From: Lumbricus terrestris
Taxonomy: Eukaryota > Annelida > Clitellata > Crassiclitellata > Lumbricidae
Length of the DNA: 64,000 nt
Assembly: GCA_949752735.1 (NCBI GenBank)
Contig: OX457042.1
Coordinates: 59,860,723-59,924,722 of the forward strand
Direction of reading: 5' to 3'
Shown piece by piece: positions 22,126 to 33,800 of this stretch. How positions within the stretch are numbered: position 1 is the first letter of the stretch; every line of letters begins with the position of its first letter. The position numbers were made by a program, and so were the translations under genes. The notes below the pieces were generated by a model. The model saw nothing but the letters and a program-made list of their open reading frames with translations, ran no database searches and had not been told where the DNA came from.

Positions 22126-23147
22126 CCCTCAGATTACCAGAATCTTTTTGATACACTGAGTACCAGTGGGGTCAAAAATGACCCCAACGCAACTTTTCAA
22201 TAAATTCCTTATTTTTTGCATTTTTATTAATTGCCAAAAAACAAATAGTAGTAAAGCAATTGGAACGTGTTTAGGCTGTTGAAATGAATTAAATTTTTCA
22301 TGGTTATAGGTATGTTTTAATGTTCAAAGTGTTCGAGTGTTCAATGTCCAAAACTAACATAGAAAATATCCGGTCATTGCTGTTACAGTTTACAGTTCAT
22401 GCATGTATACTGGGCATGTTCCTTGCACACATTGCATGTACAGGCTGCACAGATTATGCTGGCCTTTTTTATCCTTTTCCCTTGGACAAATGGAACACCG
22501 TGCACGTTTCTTCGACAGGGTTGGAGACGACATCTGGATCGGCCGTTGTACTGCATCACCATTGCTGTTCCCAATAAGTTCCATTCCGAGCTGCAGGAGA
22601 AAGACTCGTCTTCTGTGCGTTGTCTGCTCATGCTACTCCGGGTTTAATGCGATCCAGATAATGAATCTATTCAGAGCGATGATATCTACCATGTTATAGA
22701 ATATGGCCATTGGCCATCGCCTTGTCATCCTCTTCGTCGTGTACATTCTCATCATCTGATTAGCGGTGTCTACTCCACCCTTAGATGAATTGTAATCCAT
22801 AATAATGATTGGCTTGTTTCATGGAATATGGTTTTTTCTACCTGGCTGTTCAGATAATACTATAGAAAGGATTTATAAATTATAATTTTGAATTATTTCA
22901 AAGGATACCATTGAAAGCATTCAAAAAAGCTATTGGGGTCAAAAATGACCCCACTGGTACTCAATGCTATAAAAGATTGCCAGCGCCCTCTGGTGATAAA
23001 CAAAGAAAATATTAATTGATATTTCGATAGAGACTAGGTACATCTTGAAAGTCACAAATATTAAATAAATTTGCACGAACAGATTTTGCGCAATGTACAG
23101 TCAAAGTGGGCTTGGGGTCATTTTTGACCCCACTGGTACTCGCAGGG
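22126..23147 (-). mobile_element. piggyBac-type element inside a LINE
   Basis: TTAA at 22,122-22,125 and 23,148-23,151 flank ends reading CCCTCAGATTACCAG and ...CTGGTACTCGCAGGG. Subterminal inverted copies of GTACCAGTGGGGTCA occur, and GGGGTCAAAAATGACCCC (itself palindromic) appears three times. It encodes a transposase C-terminal fragment on the minus strand. TTAA target choice plus a Cys-rich tail identify the superfamily. Confidence 0.85.
22383..22631 (-). pseudogene. piggyBac transposase Cys-rich C-terminus
   Basis: One minus frame has KKRARCSICPREKDKK and the adjacent frame CAACTCNVCKEHAQYTCMNC. Together they form the C-x2-C...C-x2-C-x2-C-x3-H...C-x2-C pattern of the zinc-binding domain at the end of piggyBac transposases, with a frameshift between the halves. 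The catalytic domain is absent. Confidence 0.75.
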
Positions 23148-23151
23148 TTAA

Positions 23152-23533
23152 GGACCTTGCAAAAAAAGCCATACGAGTTATCACTAAATCCACTGTTAAC
23201 TGTCATACTGGTCCCTTATTTGCTGAGCATAAACTCCTAAATATTAAGCAGATTAGATTTGAACAGACATCTCAATTTATGTATCAATACATCAATAACC
23301 TCCTCCCTTCTTCCTTTGCATCTTACTTCTCTCCTGCATTGCATCCTGGACTCACTAGAGGTAATAGAGACTTCAGTATTATTTTTGCAAAAACAAATGT
23401 TCGGAAATTTTCTATTAAATTCCAAGGCCCTGTCACATGGAATAAAATTCCGATTCACATTCGTAAGGCTACTAACTTAACTCACTTTAAACACCTGTTA
23501 CGTGTGTATACATTATGTAATGTTTTCTGTTAA
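23152..23533 (+). pseudogene. LINE ORF2 C-terminal region
   Basis: Open to a TAA at 23,531 with KKAIRVITKS, FMYQYINNLLPSSFASYF, FSIKFQGPVTWNKIPIHIRK and a final FKHLLRVYTL. These are the conserved C-terminal blocks of CR1/L2/RTE-like ORF2 proteins. Free of stops here, but 5'-truncated and interrupted upstream. Confidence 0.75.
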
Positions 23534-23989
23534 TATAGCATGAGGGGTTACCCATGCTAATGCTGATTTATTTGATTGTTTGATTGCTTTTGCTTTTATT
23601 TTGTTCTTTCTCTGAGTTTTTCATGTAGTGTTAACTACATTAGTCTTGTTTTTATAATAATTTTTTTCTTTCCCTAGTTAAGTAATATCTCTGCATTCCA
23701 ATACTCCCTTCAGCTTTCACTTTCTCACTTCACTTTGTTAATTAGGCCCCTGCTTAGCGGGACTTGTCCCTTTTGGTGTGCCTATTTGCTCCCTCACTCT
23801 TATAATACCTATTCACTTTGAGTATTTTCTTATTGCGAATTATGTCTATACTTTGTTAAACATACATGTACAATTGAATTGATGGGATCAATAAAAATAT
23901 GTCTATGTCTAATATGTCTATGATAGCTGCAATACGTTGCAAAGCGAAAAACAGTCATGACTATTATTATTGAAGAGATTATCAGTCAG

Positions 23990-24256
23990 TCATAATAATA
24001 GTATAAGCTTACAGAAGATGTTCTTCAATTAGTCAAGCTCTAACCCAATCTTTAAGAATCATGTCAATCAAGGAATCAAAGTTATATTATTGTGTATTCA
24101 GTCAACCAGTGAGTCAATCAATGAATGGATGCTCAATCAGCCAGCAAGCCAGTCAATCAACCAACTGTACTTAACCAGTCACACTCTAACTCAACCCTTA
24201 CATGTACTAATCAGGTATATCAATTCATCAATATGTGTGTGTTCAGTTGGCCAGTA

Positions 24257-24287
<31 letters not shown>

Positions 24288-24320
24288 GAGTGTTTAATCA
24301 ACAAGCCATTCAATCAAGCA
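23990..24320. repeat. Degenerate (TCAA)n simple repeat
   Basis: AGTCAATCAATCAATCAA-type iterations, purest at 24,258-24,287, with CAGTCAGTCA variants on the left. Confidence 0.8.
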
Positions 24321-25279
24321 GCTATTCTTAAGCCGTGAGGAATTAGGTGAAAAAATAAGTGAAGAGCATATCGACTATGAAGCACATTGAAGCAGGTAAA
24401 TGATGAACGAAGCAGGTGGATCAATAATAATGTCTTCACTAAGCAGCTAACGTAGTCTAGGCCTACATGTCGACGTCGTGATACTATTATGGAACGCTGT
24501 GAATGCAAGGACATGCTTTGGCCGTCTTCGTCTTCTGCTTCTTCCTTTTTCCACCCTCGTCCGTATGTAGCTTCAACTTGACGTAGAGATCGGCCAGTCA
24601 GCTTGGATCCATATGAATCAGCTTCCTCACCTCTCTCCTAAAACGAAGCAACGGGTTGGTGCAATTATACGCATGTGGAATAAAACGTTATTCAGCGGAT
24701 CAAATCACCAACACAGAAATCCTTCTCCTTTACTTTCCTTAGAACTTATTCATGGGCGGAGTTTGGTTTCCGTTTTGGGGGGCTCAAGAAACTTTGTTCA
24801 GAACGAGCGGTGCTCACAATAATATTTTCTCGTGTTGGCCCCCAAAGAAGTTGATGACCTCTTTAGTCGTCAAGTTCAAACTCATGAAAATCACTAGGCC
24901 TATAGCCGAACAAAAAGTAGATGCTTTTTTGTCATTTGGTTGAAAGTTTTTTGGGGGGGCGCAAAGACCGAAAAAAAACATTTACATGGTAAAACAATGA
25001 ATCTGGGACTCCTTGGGGCCTTAACCACCCTAGTCCCTGATAAACTTCGCCCACGAACTCGTTCTTCACTAGTGGCCTTACGCACAGGGAGCGAATCTCA
25101 ACGGTTCGCCCTATTAGCCTGCAATCCATTAGACATCGGGACGATAGAAACCCTGACCAAAACTACTCTTATGGTATAAACGGCCGTTTTCCCACCCCCG
25201 TACCCAGAAACCTGAATTACCCCCTCAAAAGAGGGAACTGGATTAATTAAACGATGCTCTTATACAATTTATTACTGAC
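24321..25279. other. No recognised gene
   Basis: No supported exon. G-runs near 24,775 and 24,950 suggest decayed transposon ends, but no matching pair was found. Confidence 0.4.
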
Positions 25280-25399
25280 CTTCGATGTTGGCGCTGCCTG
25301 CTGAGCCTAAGGCAACGAAGGCGTTGATCTCAGTATGATCCAGACCACACAACTGCGGAACATTCTTCTCACACCTTTTGTGTACGTTCTTCTTGCAGG
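25280..25399 (-). CDS. Protein kinase C-type C1 domain exon (partial gene)
   Basis: On the minus strand an acceptor (GGCGGTCAG|CC) and donor (GAAG|GTCAGT) bound 120 bases, phase 1 to 1. The codons read CKKNVHKRCEKNVPQLCGLD followed by HTEINAFVALGSAGSANIE. The C-x2-NVH-x2-C...N(V)P.LCG pattern is the second half of the phorbol-ester/DAG-binding C1 domain, and CG.DHTE closely follows the end of the second C1 domain in PKC enzymes. The first half of the domain must lie on an upstream exon (higher coordinates) that I could not find, and no kinase exon is visible downstream. It could be an isolated retained exon of a large gene or a stranded fragment. Confidence 0.55.
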
Positions 25400-26223
25400 C
25401 TGACCGCCAACACAAGTCAAGTCAGGAAATATATTAGACATAATTATGCAGTAGCCTAAAGTGAAAAATACTATTGAATACATTAGTCTTAGATCATTGA
25501 GTGCTAATCGCTAGAAATTGTCCATGAAATCGCATAATTATGGTAAGCTATAGCGTTAATCATTCTAATCCCATGATTTAGAACTGGAGATGTTATCCAA
25601 ACACAAAATCCTTTAAGCGCAATTTTAAGCATAGTGATAGCTTAATGGTCGTTACCGTGCATAGGCTACTCAATTCAGAAAAATCTCGCGTTCTTCAGAG
25701 CAAGAATATATAATTTTGATTGATTTAAAATTAGGCATAATAATACAACACAATGCTATCAAAATCCGACAAAAATCCAAATATTTCGTTAAATTACTGA
25801 TTTACAAAAACATAGGCCTACTAATTTTTATTTTATTTGCGTGTGTTTTTTTAGTTAAGTTTACTACATTAATTGTCATCTCGAGCTGTTTTTTAGACTA
25901 CTGCTCAATTCATGATGTCAACCGTCTAGCCATCTGTTAAAATTGCACATGTAGGCCTAGATAGAAACTGATGTCATTGCTGGCGGGATATTCATCCCTT
26001 AGGGTCTTCCTTGTTGCTATCCGATTATGTGAAGCATGTTATAGGCCTGCTTTGTCTATTGTTTATGGTTGATGGTTAAAATAGGCTAAATGAATTGAAT
26101 TTAATTAATCACATAGCATACCAAAATAGGTAACCTTTTTGCTACCATGTACTGAAACAATTAATTTTGTTATAGTTTTTGCTGTTTTGGATCGTAGCCT
26201 ACTGATTATAATTATGGTTAATT
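25400..26223. other. No recognised gene
   Basis: AT-rich, with no supported exon. If the C1 exon belongs to a live gene, this is intron. Confidence 0.4.
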
Positions 26224-26280
26224 GCACCTCTGAGTAGTTTCCTGAAGGGGCGCTATATAAATGCTCGGAATGAATGGAAA
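26224..26280 (+). mobile_element. SINE 3' tail
   Basis: CACCTCTGAGTAGTTTCC then GAAGGGGCGCTATATAAA and GGAATGAATGGAA match the 3' ends of the tRNA-derived SINE copies. The 5' part is missing. Confidence 0.55.
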
Positions 26281-26678
26281 AATTCGGTGAACGAATGAAG
26301 TTTCAGTTTAGTGATAGGAATTTATCCAAAACTGAATATTCTCTACTTTAGTGCACAACAGCTACACAGATGACCGAAAAGTCAAGCTGTCCTAAAATGT
26401 TGGTTTCCGTATAATTAACATATAAGTTATGTTCCAGTACATTTGATAAATCCAGTAATATTTCTAAAAGTGAGAGGTGTATAAAGTAAACAAAAGCGGA
26501 CTAAAAACGGAGTCATGCTGATCACTGCAAGTGAGCCAAGACCTGGACGAAATAGGCCTACTTATTAAGGGCATGATCCAATTTAAGCGAAGTTAAGTAG
26601 CCTATGGAATCACTAATAAGTTACTAGTTAACAACAGCATTAATAATAATAATATATTATATTTAACTAACATAATCC

Positions 26679-27411
26679 GGCATAACTCCGAACGGCGGTC
26701 CCAAATTAATTATTATAGTCTATATCGTCAAATGTTGTAATTGTCACACAACAACTTGAGGTACTTTCCGAAAACATCCGACTTGTGGCTAAAGCGCCAC
26801 TATAAAGCATCATGCTGATAAACTCCGTTATAGATATGTCCAACGTGTTGATGAAATAGAAGCTGGATTTATGGAAAAAATAAAATGTTTTTCTAGCTTA
26901 AGCTGTATTGATGATTTTCATTCATGTATTTCAACATGCATCCAGCTTCTAGCCTACTTCAGATCTAAAATTACCTTCTATTTCTCGCTCGTTATTTTCG
27001 TCAATCCAGCTTCTATTTCATATATAAATATACCTTCATCCAGCTTCCATTACTTAAGCGTATTTCATCAATCCAGCCTCTATTTCAGAACTAGAAACAC
27101 CTTTATCCAGCTTTTATTTCTCATGCGTTATTTTCGCTAACCCAGCTTCTATTTCACCTCTAAAAGAACCGTCATCCAGATTCCATTTCTTTTGCGTTTT
27201 TCCATCAATCCAACCTCTATTTCACCTGTAAAGACTTTCATCCAGCTTCCAATTCTCAACCGCTGGACCAGTTGGATAATTAGCCCAAGTTTGAGCAAAT
27301 ATAGGCCTACCTACAGAAATAGGCTGTGCGCAGCAACGGGGGTGTGCGCAGTATGAAAATAGCATGGAAAAACAGCAATTTTAATTTGGGACCGCCGTTC
27401 GGAGTTATGCC
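26679..27411. mobile_element. TIR element with 8-bp duplication and minisatellite
   Basis: The ends GGCATAACTCCGAACGGCGG and CCGCCGTTCGGAGTTATGCC are perfect inverted repeats extending for 31 bases. CATAATCC directly flanks both sides (26,671-26,678 and 27,412-27,419). The internal sequence is non-coding and contains a large minisatellite block. The ends differ from the 14,547-15,155 MITE although the minisatellite is the same. Superfamily not assigned. Confidence 0.85.
26850..27275 (-). repeat. Minisatellite of GAAATAGAAGCTGGAT units, inverted copy
   Basis: The reverse complement aligns along its whole length, flanks included (CCAGCGGTTGAGAAT... to ...CCAGCTTCTATTTCATC), with 14,640-15,060. 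It keeps the same alternation of unit types and the same inverted unit at the end. Confidence 0.8.
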
Positions 27412-27419
27412 CATAATCC

Positions 27420-29880
27420 TAACTCACTGTCCTTGTTCTAATGGCACGCTAGAGAATACATTTGGCTGAGTTTAAAAGATGAGGATGTCCTTATAATGCA
27501 CAATCTCTTTCCCTTTCTTGAATTCCTCTATTTAGGTAAAGTACTGACAACCTTAGCAGTTTAATCTAAAAAAAGTGTCACTAGGCTACTACCAGTTTGC
27601 TAGGTGCACGTTACTATTGACTTAAATTTAATTCTTTTATTGATGAGTCATAGGCTACTTTGTTTGGAATATGTGAAAAACTTAAAATTGTTAATTATCT
27701 GAGATGATGAAAACTAATTGCCTGTAATGATGATATATTCTGACTAAGGTGCAGTGAAAAGAGCACGAAAGTCACCGTTACCGCATAATCAGATGGACGT
27801 TAACAAATGCGACGCAGGGGCTCGAAACCCGTCGTTTGTCGCATCCTAAATATTGCGCCAGACGCCGAAATAGGCGAGAGGTGCAAAGAATGCAGTTTAT
27901 TCTTCAATTCAGTACATGACTGGAAATTCGCCCTAATTTGCGAGGTAGTGAACCGATGTTGATGCTGTTCGGGTTATCTGATTCAGAATATATGCCTCTA
28001 ATGCCCAGAAAAATTTCAGAATACTAACTTAGTGGATTCAGTAGACATGGATGACACGAATATTCAGTAACTTTTTATTTTATTTTTTCACTATAAACTA
28101 ATGAGAATCAAACGAGCATAACTTTTGTTAGAAAAAAATATAATTTCATTGTGTTAAAAGCATTTTAGAGCAAAGTCATGGTGGCAGGCTCTTAAGGAAG
28201 AATGAATTGTTGCTGCAGTGGACATTGACGGCAATGTACTCTAAATATTTTTATCATAAATTATATGCGTCAAGTTTACACCCTAATGACACTGAATGCC
28301 TGTTGATCTTGTCTGTTAGATGATTTTTTTATTTGAATGAATGCTATTTTTAAAATTAGGGTTTCTCTGACATTTTCGATAGAAAAGAAAAAGAAACTGA
28401 TCTAAGAGGTGCCTTAATTACATGTTTCAGCTTAATTTTGGTTAAACTCTATCAATTATTCTTGGAATTAACCATGCATTATAAAACTTGTAAATTTAAA
28501 CTAAACGTTTAGTTACATTAATTGTGAAGGTTTGACATAGCCTTCCTGTTTGATCGACTCAATAATAATGTATATCTATAAAATTTGGAAATCAAATAAA
28601 TAAATCATGATTCTAGGAAATTTAGAGCTGAATTGTGTTGTGTTCAAAGTCGGCATGACTGTTTTCTAGAAAATATCTTATCAAAAATTAATGGAATATG
28701 CCTACACCTAAGTTGCAAGCATGTGTCATAGTCCGTTAGTTGTTGCTTTAGGATTTGTATGTCGAACGATTAGTCTATGTCTTTCAACTCGGCTGTCATG
28801 AAACATCCAAAACTATCTTGAATACTCACTAAATGTGTCCGTGTTCTTTTATTCCACATTGTTCTTTTGCTGAATTGTGCAACAGAGCAAGTCTGTGCTT
28901 CTGACTGTCAAACATTTTCTGGATCTTTACTTGCATTCAGGTCTCTCGCCTCTTCAGTGCCAACAATTTCGTAATCGTTATTTTCACTAACAGATCCAGT
29001 TTCATCATCATCATGTTCATCATCATGTTCAATTTAACATTGTTTTCATCATAAGAAACATCTGAAGTAGTGTGGTTCACAGATAGGCCTACATGGTAAA
29101 AAATAAAGTTCAAGCTAAAAACCAGGGCGCCCTCCCAGTTTGTTAGACTTATCAATAGTATTATTGAGACAAAATTTCAGCTTCCTATTCCAACTGGAAG
29201 GCGGTGCTCAACGACTGTCTTACTTTGCATGGGCCAATGAAAAGACGTATTATTGTAGAAATAAATGTGTTGAGCATATATTCCAATACAATTGTGCTTT
29301 ATTTCAAGATAGATGATACATTACTGTAACATGACAATATGTGAGACACCTAATAGTCCGTTTTGTTAGTGTAACATTGTGCATTTTTTACCTACAAGCA
29401 AACAAATTATATATTTGTGATCAGCTAAAAATGCTGATAATGGTAGGCTATAGTCACTCTTTCCTGAATGAAAAATTTTTTCCCAACTTTTTTGTGTTAA
29501 AATAGGACTAATCAGTGTTATTCCACGTCATGTAAACCAGAGGCGTAGGCCTACACCCCACCCCTGGATTTTTCTGAATATTTTCATAGATGAACTACAT
29601 GCAAAATAGATAACGACAGTGAAAATTTTAACAAAATATCTCAAAAATTGACAGAGATATTAATTTTTGAAATAAATAAGCAAAAAAGCGGATTTTGAGA
29701 AAACGGCCCGATCCATCACGTTTGGACTGTCATATCTTGACAACAAAATGGGTCAGAGGACTGAAACTTATTGCATGCAATCTATTCGTTGTGCTCTTTC
29801 CAAATATGCAAGAATCTGACTGGTGCCATTTTTGGTTCTTAAAATAGAACTTGGTAAATTTTGCACAGAGGCTATTTTTC
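27420..29880. other. No recognised gene
   Basis: AT-rich. An acidic segment readable on the minus strand near 28,950-29,030 (EHDDEHDDDETGSVSENND) is too isolated to call. A tRNA-like GGGGCTCGAAACCC occurs near 27,816 without a foldable tRNA around it. Confidence 0.35.
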
Positions 29881-30060
29881 TGGTTTCAGACATCATTTTC
29901 AGCACATCCTATGAGTGAGATATAATGCTTGCACTGGTTTTATATTGTTATGGGGGCCTTCTATCATAGACATCTGCAAAGAGGAGGAGGTCATCTTAAA
30001 TGCAAACAAAATGGGGTTGAAACCAGTGCGGATGTCCGCACCCGAATTTGGTGCATTTAT

Positions 30061-30701
30061 TTCAGTGCAGCATGAGGTGTTATTAAAACCTGCGCCATAT
30101 AAAGCAATAGCTGGCAACTTCATGCAGTCAGATGGTTCATTCATTCATTCAGTTAGATTTATATAGTACCACTTAAAGATTATTAACACAAAAGTTATGA
30201 AAGGAGGACAGTTATAAAATTGCATAGAACATAATCGGCGCTAATAGCAGCCTACAAACTATAAAGCATGTCCACCCAAAGGGGCTCCACTCGTTAGCTC
30301 TTGCTTCCTACGCCAGAGTGTTATCCATTACTCTAGTATATATATATATATATATATGCTCACATATATTTTTTATATTTACATGCATATATATATATAT
30401 ATGCTTACATATATTTTTTATATTTACATGCATATATATAATTAGATATATATATATGCATGTAAATGCTTGTGAGTTAAAGTTCAACACTAGCTGGCAG
30501 TAGCTGTTTCTTTAACATCATCAATGGATTTTGAAAGTCTACACAGAAAACAAGCAATGGTAGATAGCCTACACTATAAATAGAACAACCAAACTACTGA
30601 CATAATTTAGCTTGATTATATATTTCAGTGCATCCTGTACTGTTATTAAAACCTGTGCCATATTAAGCAATAGCTGGCAACTTCATTTAGTCAGATGGAA
30701 A
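30061..30701 (+). repeat. Direct duplication of a 75-base segment
   Basis: GTTATTAAAACCTGCGCCAT and CAATAGCTGGCAACTTCAT at about 30,061-30,135 recur with small changes at 30,628-30,701. The first copy is part of an 83-codon open frame of unknown nature (29,915-30,166). Probably pieces of one dispersed repeat. Confidence 0.55.
30335..30470. repeat. (TA)n and 65-base tandem repeat
   Basis: TATATATATGCTCACATATA followed by TTTTTTATATTTACATGCAT is repeated about twice within AT dinucleotide runs. Confidence 0.8.
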
Positions 30702-30882
30702 TGAGGATGTGCACCTGCTTAGATTGAAATTTAGGTTTAGCGTGATGAAGCTGATATAATCGAAAACATGATTTTGCGGATTGTCTCTTTGTCGTGATGT
30801 ATTTCATACGGTGGATCATTTATGGTTTCCTCCTCTGCCAATGGGTTTGATGTACAACATACCAGGTGTCGAAGATAAGTTT

Positions 30883-31641
30883 TCATTTATGTGTAAGATA
30901 TTTTTCTTCAAAGAGTCTGGTAGGAGGGGGGAAACTGAAACACCAACAAAAAACTCTTTCTGGATTTCTTGCGAAGGTTAGAACAAAGTAGTTGAAAGAT
31001 ACTTTTTTTCCTGACGGTTGTGGCAGAGTGCGGTTATTAATTCCAACAGAAATAAAGACGTTGTTCAAGTGGTACGAAAGTAGTTTGTCAAGAAGGTCTG
31101 GGATGTGTTGAAGTCTGGCATCCGGTACAACTGCCAAACGCCATTTATATGGGATGTCCTTGGTCTCAATGGCGAGGAAGTTAGAATCTACAATGATAAG
31201 GAAACGTGTGGAAGGATGAAGTGTGATTTTCCAATCTGAACGTCCTCCTTTTTTGAGAGACGAAGCCTTAGCGAGAGTTTCCTTGATGCTTGTGTGAGGT
31301 GAGAAGGGAGATTTCGAGGCAGGAGAAGTTGATGTTCTGCGATCAGAATCTGTTGTGGATGCTGGTTGGAATCCAGTAGTGTAGAAGTAAGATTCTTCTG
31401 GTTGTTTAGGATTAGAAACCAATGTGTGTGTTGAATAAATTTCAGATGCGAAGCTGGATGAATCTTGAGGTTCACCTTCCTGTGACAAAATTTTCAGAGA
31501 GGAAGAAAGCTGTCCTATGTTTGTACATTCCTCAAGTATTATTTCAAGTATTTCCGAATGTAGTGGTTTGTTGTCATTAAATTTGATAAGATGGTTAGTC
31601 ACCACTTCGATGATTAGAGGCAATTCTCGGGTTTTATCCAT
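30883..31641 (-). pseudogene. Retroelement ORF with SGNH/GDSL-like domain
   Basis: A 252-codon minus frame starts MDKTRELPLIIEVV. A low-complexity Ser/Thr middle is followed by a domain reading TRFLIIVDSNFLAIETKDIP, then KWRLAVVPDARLQHI and NVFISVGINNR. DSN in the position of the GDS nucleophile block and GINNR in that of GxND fit the SGNH esterase-like domain found in proteins encoded by some invertebrate and fish retroelements. The last 50 residues look out of frame. No reverse transcriptase is adjacent. It could be a domesticated gene, but a transposon relic is likelier. Confidence 0.45.
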
Positions 31642-32437
31642 GAAATTGTATCACCCTGTAGAGGGCTTTAGCAATGTTGGAAAATTCAAGATTGTTCGAT
31701 TTCAATGAACTGACAATAGGTTGGTGCAGAATAGGCTTCTTTCGACATGGTTGTGTGAGACTGTTTGCGTCGCTACATTGTTATTTATTGCTGTCAGTAA
31801 AAAAAAGTCTGTTGAAACGAAAATAGCATTGTTTCACTTCAAGGTTGCACCATTTTGGTTTCCATGATTCGAATTTCATTAGATTTAGCCAAACTGTAGA
31901 TAGATATGTGTGAAATAGAATGGCGAAGTTTTATAAAAAAAAATATTCAGCGGTTTTTGAGAAATCGCGATTTTCGTAATGGGGTATTTTTTTGGCCGCA
32001 CCCTGTAGAAGATTTCCTCCTGAACATTCCCCCCCCCCGGTATTCCCCAGTATCTGTCATGGACTTCCTCCTGGTAAATATCCGAACAATCCCTCCCCAT
32101 CATAGCACAGGGTAAATCTTCATTTAACCCTTTAGTGCCCATGGCGGAAAAACTTTATGAAATTTCTTGGTGTGGTAGACAATATGGATGGTATAACGGG
32201 GAAAATGTGGAAAAAATTTGCAAACATGAGGTAAAAAAAATTTCGGCATTTTAATTCTTGTCCCTACAAAGGGACAGTGGGCACTACAGGGCACAGGTTT
32301 TTATAAATGAAAATTCTTGAAATATGACAGGATTATTTCACTTGCACGTTATTAAAATAAGAAATTAAACATATCAATGAAAAGTAACATACAGATAGAT
32401 GAAATGCAGCATATAGAAATATCAAAACCAGTTATTA

Positions 32438-32601
32438 GGGGCCGTCCATAAATGACGAAACGTAATTTTGTACGATTTTCACCCTCCTCGCCACACTTCA
32501 GCACAAATGTCATATGATATCTAGTTAGAGACCATCACACATCGTCACATAATAGGTATGACCCCAACCTTAGGTGCATGACGTCATTTATGGACGGTCC
32601 C
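32438..32601. mobile_element. PIF/Harbinger-like MITE
   Basis: GGGGCCGTCCATAAATGACG at the left and CGTCATTTATGGACGGTCCC at the right, flanked on both sides by TTA. A 3-bp TWA duplication is the Harbinger habit. A larger relative is at 60,288-61,089. Confidence 0.75.
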
Positions 32602-32744
32602 TTAACCCCTCTTCCGGCTATCCCGACTATATGTCCGTCCTTAGCAATTGACTTTTATAGGGCAGACCCGGTTATACTCGTCCAACTGATATTATGAACT
32701 ACAGTGCAAGGCAAAGCGTCGTTACGGTGCACGTAGATGGTTGA

Positions 32745-33420
32745 ATACGAGCATACATACGTGCACACGTACGCACAAACGTACATGTACATACATAAGT
32801 AAATATGTATGTATGTACATTCGCACATACATACCTACGTACATACACACTTGTACTACGTACCTGCGTACATAGGCAACGGCGTACGTGCTTGTGTACG
32901 TCCGTACATACATAGGTACATTCATACATACTACCTACTTACGCACGTGCGTGCGTGGTATCTACATACAAACATGCATACATACAATGTATACATACAT
33001 ACATACATACATACATACGTACGTAAATACATACATACGTGCATGCGCACATACGCACCTGCATACGTGCCTGCGTGCGTATGCGTACATACACACATCC
33101 ATACATACATACATACATACATACATACATACATACATACATACATACATACATACATGCATACATACATACATACACACATACATACATACATACATAC
33201 ATACATACATACATACATACATACACGTAATTTACATGCTTCGTGCGCGTGTGCGTTCGTACGTACGTACAGTCGTACACGCACTTACATATATGCGTAC
33301 ATACTTGCATACCTACATAATATCCACGTACGTACGTACGTGTACGTACGTCGGCACGCACGTGCGTTACGGTGCGTAGTATAAGTATGTATGTACGTGT
33401 ACGTACGTATGTACGTGCAA
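32745..33420. repeat. (ACAT)n satellite with ACGT-rich variants
   Basis: Mostly ACATACAT, purest at about 33,095-33,225, with TACGTACG variants on both sides. Every frame is open over long stretches and gives Tyr/Ile/His/Thr or Met/Tyr/Val/Cys repeats, which are artefacts. Confidence 0.95.
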
Positions 33421-33739
33421 TGCCATATGCATGATTCACTTTATTCAATTTACTGAGGTCATTTAATAGAAAAACACCCCCCTTTGAGCATGAATTCGTT
33501 ATATGTGAAATTTCTCGTAGTCGATGTTCATAAGGAAATATTATGCACATAATGTTTATGCACATGCAAATAAAATGCTCCGAAAAATACTAGAGACATT
33601 GGTAGTAACAGCAAAAAGAGAGACTACAAACTTGTGGTTCATTTATGATAGACTGCACGTGCTTAACTTTGTGTCCCTAAAAAGGGCCTGTGGGCACTAA
33701 TGGGTTAATTTGACTTTTGCTTAACACTCACACTCACAC

Positions 33740-33800
33740 TGTCGTGAGCTAGTTGTCGCTGAACGAATTATTCGTGAACCAGTTGTCGTTGAAATAGTTG
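33740..33800. repeat. Subterminal 13-mer repeats next to gap
   Basis: CTAGTTGTCGCTGAACGAAT and CCAGTTGTCGTTGAAATAG resemble the GACGAGTTGTCGGTA units of the MITE at 14,547-15,155, so the gap that follows may hide another copy. Confidence 0.5.

Larger units (their letters stand above)
22025..23935 (+). mobile_element. 5'-truncated LINE interrupted by a piggyBac element
   Basis: The left segment (to 22,125) encodes LYFTLVYPYLTYSNLIWTST and the right segment (from 23,148) continues LQKKAIRVITK in the same frame once the TTAA-bounded insert is skipped. The 3' UTR runs to a (T/A)-rich end with CAATAAAAATATGTCTATG iterations near 23,890-23,930. The motif order (Y.S...W.ST...L..LQkkAiR.I) is that of the region after the reverse-transcriptase core in LINE ORF2. 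Confidence 0.75.
32128..33704. mobile_element. piggyBac-type non-autonomous element
   Basis: TTAA at 32,124-32,127 and 33,705-33,708 flank the inverted ends CCCTTTAGTGCCCA and TGGGCACTAATGGG. Subterminal GTCCCTACAAAGGGAC and GTCCCTAAAAAGGGCC palindromes lie at the two ends. No transposase is readable. The body is filled by a Harbinger-like MITE and an ACAT satellite. Confidence 0.8.

Noticed and set aside
32699..33565. Several long overlapping frames on both strands (up to about 200 codons)
   Set aside because: They are translations of the ACAT satellite (periodic Tyr/Ile/His/Thr or Met/Tyr/Val/Cys), with no domain or splice support.
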